Positions 6,671-10,290 of a DNA stretch of 10,290 bases are shown in pieces. The notes under the pieces are model-generated. The model saw only the letters and a program-made list of their open reading frames with translations. It did not search any database and was not told the origin of the DNA. The stretch lies in the NCBI GenBank assembly GCA_937923945.1, contig CALDWC010000122.1:1-10290 (forward strand), written 5' to 3'. A program made the translations under genes and the position numbers. The DNA is from an uncultured Treponema sp. Lineage in GTDB: Bacteria; Spirochaetota; Spirochaetia; Treponematales; Treponemataceae. Position 1 is the first letter of the stretch. Each line of letters begins with the position of its first letter.

Positions 6671-7870
6671 ATGATACATTTTGCAGATGAAGCGACAATA
6701 ACGGTGAGCTCCGGTAAAGGAGGTAACGGTTGTGTCGCTTTTCGACGTGAAAAATACGTTCCGAACGGTGGTCCCGCCGGCGGCGACGGTGGACGCGGCG
6801 GTGATGTTGTTTTTCAAATTAAACAGGATCTACGGACACTCGTTCATTTACGCTATAAAAAAACGTTCAAAGCAAAAAACGGACAGGACGGTCAGGGTCG
6901 GCAAAAACACGGGAGTGACGGTGAAAACTGCACGATTTTTTTGCCGCCGGGTTGCATTATTAAAGATGCGAAAACCGGTAAACTGATTCATGACTTTGGT
7001 GATGCCGACGAAGGCACCTTTGTTTTTCTCGAGGGCGGAAACGGCGGCTGGGGCAACTGTCACTTTAAAAGCTCGGTAAACCAAGCCCCGCGAACGGCGC
7101 TTCCGGGACAGGCAGGCGAAACCCGAACGCTTTTAGTTGAGCTGAGCATTATTGCGGATATCGGCTTTGTCGGTTTTCCGAACGCCGGTAAATCTTCGCT
7201 TTTGGACTACTACACAAATGCCCGCCCGAAAATTGCTCCCTATCCTTTTACCACCAAAATTCCGAACCTCGGTGTGTTGCGAGTGAACAATGAACGCGAT
7301 GTTATTTTAGCGGATATTCCCGGTATTTTGGAAGGAGCCAGTACCGGATACGGACTCGGCACAAAATTTCTCAAGCATATTGAACGCACTTACGGACTGG
7401 TTTTTTTAGTTGACCTTTCAGCAGATAACTATAAAACTGCGTATACGATTCTCAAACAGGAACTGGCAAATTATTCTGAAACACTCAAAAATCGCCCGCG
7501 CATTCTGGTCGGCTCAAAGCTGGATATGCCGGGAGCTACTGAACGTTTACAGGAGTTGAAAACGGATTTTCCCGAGATGAACGTACTCGGCATTTCAGTG
7601 TTTAACCGTTGGGGCTTGGATGAATTGAAAAAGGCAATGGTGGCGCTGATTGAAACCGAAGAGCAAAAACGCAAAAGCAAAACCGAAAAAATAACTGCGG
7701 AGGAACTGTCGAATAAAATCGGATTAGTTAATATTTTTGAGCCGGAACAAAATTTTATGGAACAGGAATTGGACGACAGTTACTTTGATGAGCGTTTTTC
7801 GCAAAATACGGAAAAAGATCATTTCGGTGCAACCGTTAGTTTGAGTAAAAAACGCAAGCCGAAAAAATAG
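6671..7870 (+). CDS. obg: Ribosome-assembly GTPase Obg/CgtA
   Basis: Obg is a GTPase that acts in late 50S assembly. Residues 1 to about 160 form the glycine-rich Obg fold (GKGGNGCVAFRREKYVP and GGPAGGDGGRGGD). The G domain follows: G1 GFPNAGKSS (168-176), switch FTT, G3 DIPG (215-218), G4 SKLD (282-285) and a G5-like ISVFNRWG (from 308). G4 has Ser instead of the usual Asn of NKxD, and G5 has Val where Ala is usual. After the G domain only about 65 residues remain, charged and ending KKRKPKK; they do not resemble the usual OCT domain. The start matches other Obg proteins, but no ribosome-binding site is visible, only a T-run. The protein has 399 residues. The next gene follows after six bases. 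Confidence 0.96.
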   Translation: MIHFADEATITVSSGKGGNGCVAFRREKYVPNGGPAGGDGGRGGDVVFQIKQDLRTLVHLRYKKTFKAKNGQDGQGRQKHGSDGENCTIFLPPGCIIKDAKTGKLIHDFGDADEGTFVFLEGGNGGWGNCHFKSSVNQAPRTALPGQAGETRTLLVELSIIADIGFVGFPNAGKSSLLDYYTNARPKIAPYPFTTKIPNLGVLRVNNERDVILADIPGILEGASTGYGLGTKFLKHIERTYGLVFLVDLSADNYKTAYTILKQELANYSETLKNRPRILVGSKLDMPGATERLQELKTDFPEMNVLGISVFNRWGLDELKKAMVALIETEEQKRKSKTEKITAEELSNKIGLVNIFEPEQNFMEQELDDSYFDERFSQNTEKDHFGATVSLSKKRKPKK

Positions 7871-7876
7871 CCGGTT

Positions 7877-8515
7877 ATGAAAATCGCGATATTGGGAGGC
7901 TCTTTTAATCCGGTACATAACGGACATTTAAGTCTTGCAGAAAACGTGTACCTCGAATTGGGTTTTGACCGCATTATTTTTTTTCCGGCGTATATTTCAC
8001 CGTTTAAGCAAAATGCGCAAACGGTTTCCGCACCGCACCGACTCGCCATGCTTGAAGCGGCAACGCAGGATAATCCGCATTTTGCCGTGGACGACTTTGA
8101 ACTGAAACGCAAGGAAATTTCATATACGATTGACACGGTGCGGTATTGCTATGAACGCTATTTGATTGACGGAAAACTCGGTTTGATTATCGGGGCGGAT
8201 TTGCTGGAAAATTTTTACGCGTGGAAAGATGCCGAAACACTCCTTGCATTAACCGATTTAATTGTCGGAAATCGTCCCGCAAAAACTATGGTTGAAAACG
8301 GCAAAAAAATTACCGTAAAAACTACAAAAAAGACATCAGAAGCTATGCCGCAGCAAAAATCCGTTCCGCCTTTTATCCAATTGCAAAACGAAACGCTCCA
8401 AATTTCTTCGACCTACATCCGCACGGCTATTGCGCAAAATAAAGCGTGGCGGTATCTTGTACAAAATTCGACATATCGCTATATTAGAGAAAACGGACTG
8501 TACAAAAATGAATAG
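7877..8515 (+). CDS. nadD: Nicotinate-nucleotide adenylyltransferase
   Basis: NadD transfers AMP from ATP to nicotinate mononucleotide, making deamido-NAD in NAD biosynthesis. The 212-residue protein has the nucleotidyltransferase motif GGSFNPVHNGH (7-17), a phosphate-loop lysine region SPFK (41-44), SYTIDT (82-87), IIGAD (104-108) and the ISSTYIR signature (176-182). A Lys/Thr-rich stretch around residues 140-160 is less typical and may be a surface loop. No clear ribosome-binding site precedes the ATG, which lies six bases after the obg stop, so coupling is likely. The gene end overlaps yqeK by eight bases. Confidence 0.95.
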   Translation: MKIAILGGSFNPVHNGHLSLAENVYLELGFDRIIFFPAYISPFKQNAQTVSAPHRLAMLEAATQDNPHFAVDDFELKRKEISYTIDTVRYCYERYLIDGKLGLIIGADLLENFYAWKDAETLLALTDLIVGNRPAKTMVENGKKITVKTTKKTSEAMPQQKSVPPFIQLQNETLQISSTYIRTAIAQNKAWRYLVQNSTYRYIRENGLYKNE

Positions 8516-9110
8516 AAAATTAAAAAAACAGCTGAACGAAATTGAACTCTACCTTCAAAAAAATCTTTCTAAGGAGCGGCTCGCTCATTCGTACCATGTT
8601 GCGCGATATGCACAACAGTTGGCGAAAACGTACGGAAAACGAAAAAAAACGGTTCAACTTGCGTATTTTTCGGGACTCGCACACGATATTTGCAAAGAGC
8701 TTTCCGATAAAGAACAGCGGGAGATTTTTCATAAAACAGGCGAAAAACTCACCAAAATAGAAAAGCAGCGCATCAATTTGCTGCACGGTGCAACCGGCGC
8801 TTACGTTTTGGAAAAAAAGTTCGACGTTAAAAACAGTCAGGTCCTGGAAGCCGTCAAGTACCACACGTTCGGGGCGAAAAAACTGCGGACGCTCGGAAAA
8901 CTCATTTTTGTTGCCGATAAAATCGAACCGAGCCGCGGCACCGAAACGGCGGAACATTTCCGAAAAATCGCCGGGCGCGTGAGTTTTAACGAACTGGTTT
9001 TTCAGGTTTTGAGTAGTAACATCGAGTATGTCGAAAAAAAGGGCGGCATCGTTTCTCCGCATTCGCACAAAATGCAAAAAAAGCTTGCACGGAAACTACA
9101 TCATCATTAA
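8508..9110 (+). CDS. yqeK: HD-domain diadenosine tetraphosphate hydrolase YqeK
   Basis: YqeK proteins are metal-dependent HD hydrolases that cleave Ap4A symmetrically to two ADP. The 200 residues carry the expected motifs: H27 in HSYH, the HD pair H59-D60 in AHDICKE, H93 in HGATGAYVL, H119 in KYHTFG, and D137 in ADKIEP. The ATG at 8508 is chosen over an in-frame upstream start at 8430 because the protein then begins just before the domain and overlaps nadD by only eight bases (ATGAATAG), a typical coupled junction. The pairing with nadD is common in bacteria and fits a link to nucleotide and NAD metabolism. It is the last gene of the operon; no strong terminator follows, only a weak TTGCC/GGCAA hairpin (9265-9280). 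Confidence 0.93.
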   Translation: MNRKLKKQLNEIELYLQKNLSKERLAHSYHVARYAQQLAKTYGKRKKTVQLAYFSGLAHDICKELSDKEQREIFHKTGEKLTKIEKQRINLLHGATGAYVLEKKFDVKNSQVLEAVKYHTFGAKKLRTLGKLIFVADKIEPSRGTETAEHFRKIAGRVSFNELVFQVLSSNIEYVEKKGGIVSPHSHKMQKKLARKLHHH

Positions 9111-9192
9111 TCATCGGCGATAGTTTATTTTTCGGAGCGAAATGATACTGCACTTTGGAGTGCGGGAAAAAAGTCGAAGCGTAAAAAAACAC

Positions 9193-9247
9193 CACACCCC
9201 GCGCTTGAACGGTTATTGCAGTAGTTTTCGGAAAGCGGGGTGTGTCC
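9193..9247 (-). repeat. Dispersed structured intergenic repeat, copy B
   Basis: CACACCCCGC (9193-9202) and GCGGGGTGTG (9235-9244) form a perfect 10-bp inverted repeat around 32 bases. Read on the minus strand, the unit aligns with copy A (3322-3375) along its length. Weaker similarity continues down to about 9133 (TTTCCCGCAC and CTCCG on the minus strand) and upstream to a GCCTTTTTC block near 9271. On the minus strand the stem is followed by GTG and a run of seven T, so it could also terminate transcripts running in that direction. Confidence 0.65.
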
Positions 9248-9316
9248 ATTGCGTTTTTCGCTCTTTGCCGAAAAAGGCAATCTTGTTTTCGGTGTAAAAA
9301 AATTTTGCACAATGAC

Positions 9317-9346
9317 TTGACAAAAAATCGTTTTCCCTGCAAAATT
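9317..9346 (+). promoter_or_regulatory. Candidate promoter of the YhhN-like gene
   Basis: A perfect TTGACA -35 box (9317-9322) is followed after 18 bases by AAAATT (9341-9346), a poor -10 box preceded by TG, which could act as an extended -10. The coding start lies 27 bases further on. Confidence 0.5.
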
Positions 9347-9372
9347 TCAGCACGTTACATTTTGGAGGATGT

Positions 9373-10071
9373 ATGATTTTTAGTATTATATCGATGCTGC
9401 TGTTGGCAGCCTTTGTTGTGGTCGCGGTTGTCCACTTGGTACGCTGCTACCAACGGAATTTAGGTTTATCAGACATTACGAAATTTTTGCTAATGCCGCT
9501 TTTAGCCGCTTTTTATCTCGCGGCTTCGTTCGCTGCCGGTTTCACTTTGATGACCGTTTTGGTTTTAGCCGCTCTGGTGCTGTTTTGGATCGGCGATATG
9601 CTGCTCATTTATGATTGGGAACGGGCGAGCTTTTTCTTTGGTATGTTTACTTTTATGCTCGCTCAAATCGCGCTCATTGTTGTTTCGATGATATTCTTCA
9701 GTCGTGTTTCATTTCCGATTATCGCAGGACTTATTTTGATTCCGGTGTTTATCGTTATTTTTACCGTCAAGGTTATTTTTCTCCGAAAGCCTTTTGCGTT
9801 TATCGGCTTACAAGCAGTGGCGACTATGTACTTACTCAGTACGACGGTGCTTTCATACCTTTTGGTTATGCTCGCGATTGCAAACCCGAGCGTATTAACC
9901 GTGTTGATGGCAATAGGCGGCGTCGGTTTTATGATGTCCGATTATCATGTAATTCAGGAATATTACATCGGCGGAAATAATCTTTCGCGCTTTTTGATTA
10001 TGCTCGGTTACCTCATCGGAACGGCGTTCATCGTGATCGGCACTGCCGGATTGCAACTGCAAGCGCTTTAG
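9373..10071 (+). CDS. YhhN/TMEM86-family integral membrane protein
   Basis: Animal TMEM86 members of this family hydrolyse the vinyl-ether bond of lysoplasmalogens; the bacterial role is mostly unproven. The 232-residue protein is almost entirely hydrophobic, with about seven or eight membrane segments. Conserved family points are visible: K37 in TKFLLMPLL, GD at 74-75 after a membrane stretch, FFFGMFTFMLAQ, and GFMMSD with S189-D190, followed by a late LGYLIGTAFIV helix. GGAGGA (9364-9369) lies three bases before the ATG. It appears to be a single-gene unit with its own promoter and a strong terminator. Because plasmalogens occur in some anaerobes, an ether-lipid role is possible, but this is inference. 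The gene does not seem linked to the upstream operon. Confidence 0.8.
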   Translation: MIFSIISMLLLAAFVVVAVVHLVRCYQRNLGLSDITKFLLMPLLAAFYLAASFAAGFTLMTVLVLAALVLFWIGDMLLIYDWERASFFFGMFTFMLAQIALIVVSMIFFSRVSFPIIAGLILIPVFIVIFTVKVIFLRKPFAFIGLQAVATMYLLSTTVLSYLLVMLAIANPSVLTVLMAIGGVGFMMSDYHVIQEYYIGGNNLSRFLIMLGYLIGTAFIVIGTAGLQLQAL

Positions 10072-10107
10072 GAAACGCTGATTAAAGGCTTGACGCCGTT
10101 TACCGGC

Positions 10108-10131
10108 AAACTTTGCAACGCAAAGTTTTTT
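10108..10131 (+). terminator. Intrinsic terminator of the YhhN-like gene
   Basis: AAACTTTGC (10108-10116) pairs perfectly with GCAAAGTTT (10120-10128) around a three-base AAC loop and ends in a six-T run (10126-10131). It lies 36 bases after the stop codon. Confidence 0.85.
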
Positions 10132-10154
10132 GCAGAAGCAAAGTATCTCCATCA

Positions 10155-10183
10155 TTGTTTCTCAATATTCAGTATAGTATAAG
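10155..10183 (+). promoter_or_regulatory. Candidate promoter for a gene beyond the window
   Basis: TTGTTT (10155-10160) and TATAAG (10178-10183) are separated by 17 bases; an overlapping TATAGT lies at 10173-10178. No start codon with a ribosome-binding site is evident in the roughly 100 bases that follow, so the transcript would have a long leader or be a small RNA. Confidence 0.45.
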
Positions 10184-10228
10184 TGGCTCTGAACATTTGC
10201 GAAACAACGATTTTAAAGGTGGGCACTG

Positions 10229-10276
10229 AAAACTGGTCTTTTAAAAACATCAGTTTTTAGAGACTTTCCTTAGTCT
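10229..10276 (+). other. Two consecutive hairpins in a possible leader
   Basis: AAAACTG (10229-10235) pairs with CAGTTTT (10251-10257), with further T/A pairing inside and one mismatch. It is followed by AGACT (10261-10265) pairing with AGTCT (10272-10276). They lie downstream of the candidate promoter at 10155-10183. The first hairpin ends in five T and could terminate a short RNA. Confidence 0.35.
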
Positions 10277-10290
10277 ATTGCGAGTTTTGA

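Noticed and set aside
8520..9077. 185-residue open frame antisense to yqeK
   Set aside because: It is fully covered by yqeK, whose HD motifs are intact; the antisense protein has no recognisable motif.
8986..9342. 118-residue minus-strand open frame across repeat copy B
   Set aside because: It overlaps the yqeK end and the repeat. Partial similarity to the frame in copy A comes from the DNA repeat, and an indel shifts the frame.
1..10290. CRISPR array, tRNA, rRNA, prophage or insertion-sequence transposase
   Set aside because: No regularly spaced repeats, cloverleaf-type sequence, rRNA segment or transposase-like protein was seen on either strand.

Overview
This window reads as chromosomal DNA from a spirochaete, most likely a Treponema-like organism. 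The reasons are the gene order rplU - prp - rpmA - obg - nadD - yqeK, which as I remember it matches Treponema pallidum and T. denticola; the protein styles; and the AT-leaning sequence with many A/T runs. The genus call is inference, because no 16S or other marker gene is present.

Layout, left to right. (1) Positions 2-1498 (+) hold the 3' part of a gene for a beta-rich protein with a C-terminal NodB-type polysaccharide-deacetylase fold whose metal-binding residues appear to be lost. (2) Positions 1616-3256 (+) hold a long tryptophanase with its own promoter and terminator; there is no tnaC-type leader and no adjacent permease. (3) Positions 3257-3601 are a non-coding convergent region. It holds a tryptophanase terminator, copy A of a dispersed structured repeat, a perfect 13-bp hairpin and a strong bidirectional terminator. 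(4) Positions 3602-5488 (-) hold a 628-residue protein that I do not recognise. (5) Positions 5489-5668 are a divergent intergenic region with a near-consensus promoter for the ribosomal operon.

(6) Positions 5669-9110 (+) form a compact housekeeping operon: L21, the ribosomal-processing cysteine protease Prp, L27, the ribosome-assembly GTPase Obg, the NAD-biosynthesis enzyme NadD, and the HD-domain Ap4A hydrolase YqeK. The genes are close-packed (gaps of 3, 24, 63 and 6 bases, then an 8-base overlap), and an attenuator-like hairpin lies before obg. Functionally the operon joins 50S subunit maturation to nucleotide and NAD metabolism. (7) Positions 9111-9372 hold copy B of the dispersed repeat, inverted relative to copy A, and a promoter. 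(8) Positions 9373-10071 (+) hold a YhhN/TMEM86-type membrane protein followed by a clear terminator. (9) Positions 10072-10290 hold a new promoter and a hairpin-rich leader running off the window edge.

Most of the window is ordinary core genome. The observations most worth following up are the dispersed repeat with matching base-pair changes in its stems (3322-3375 and 9193-9247), the degenerate NodB protein, the presence of Prp although L27 has no cleavable N-terminal extension, and the unrecognised 628-residue protein. I found no clear sign of a defence system, prophage, CRISPR array, tRNA or rRNA.
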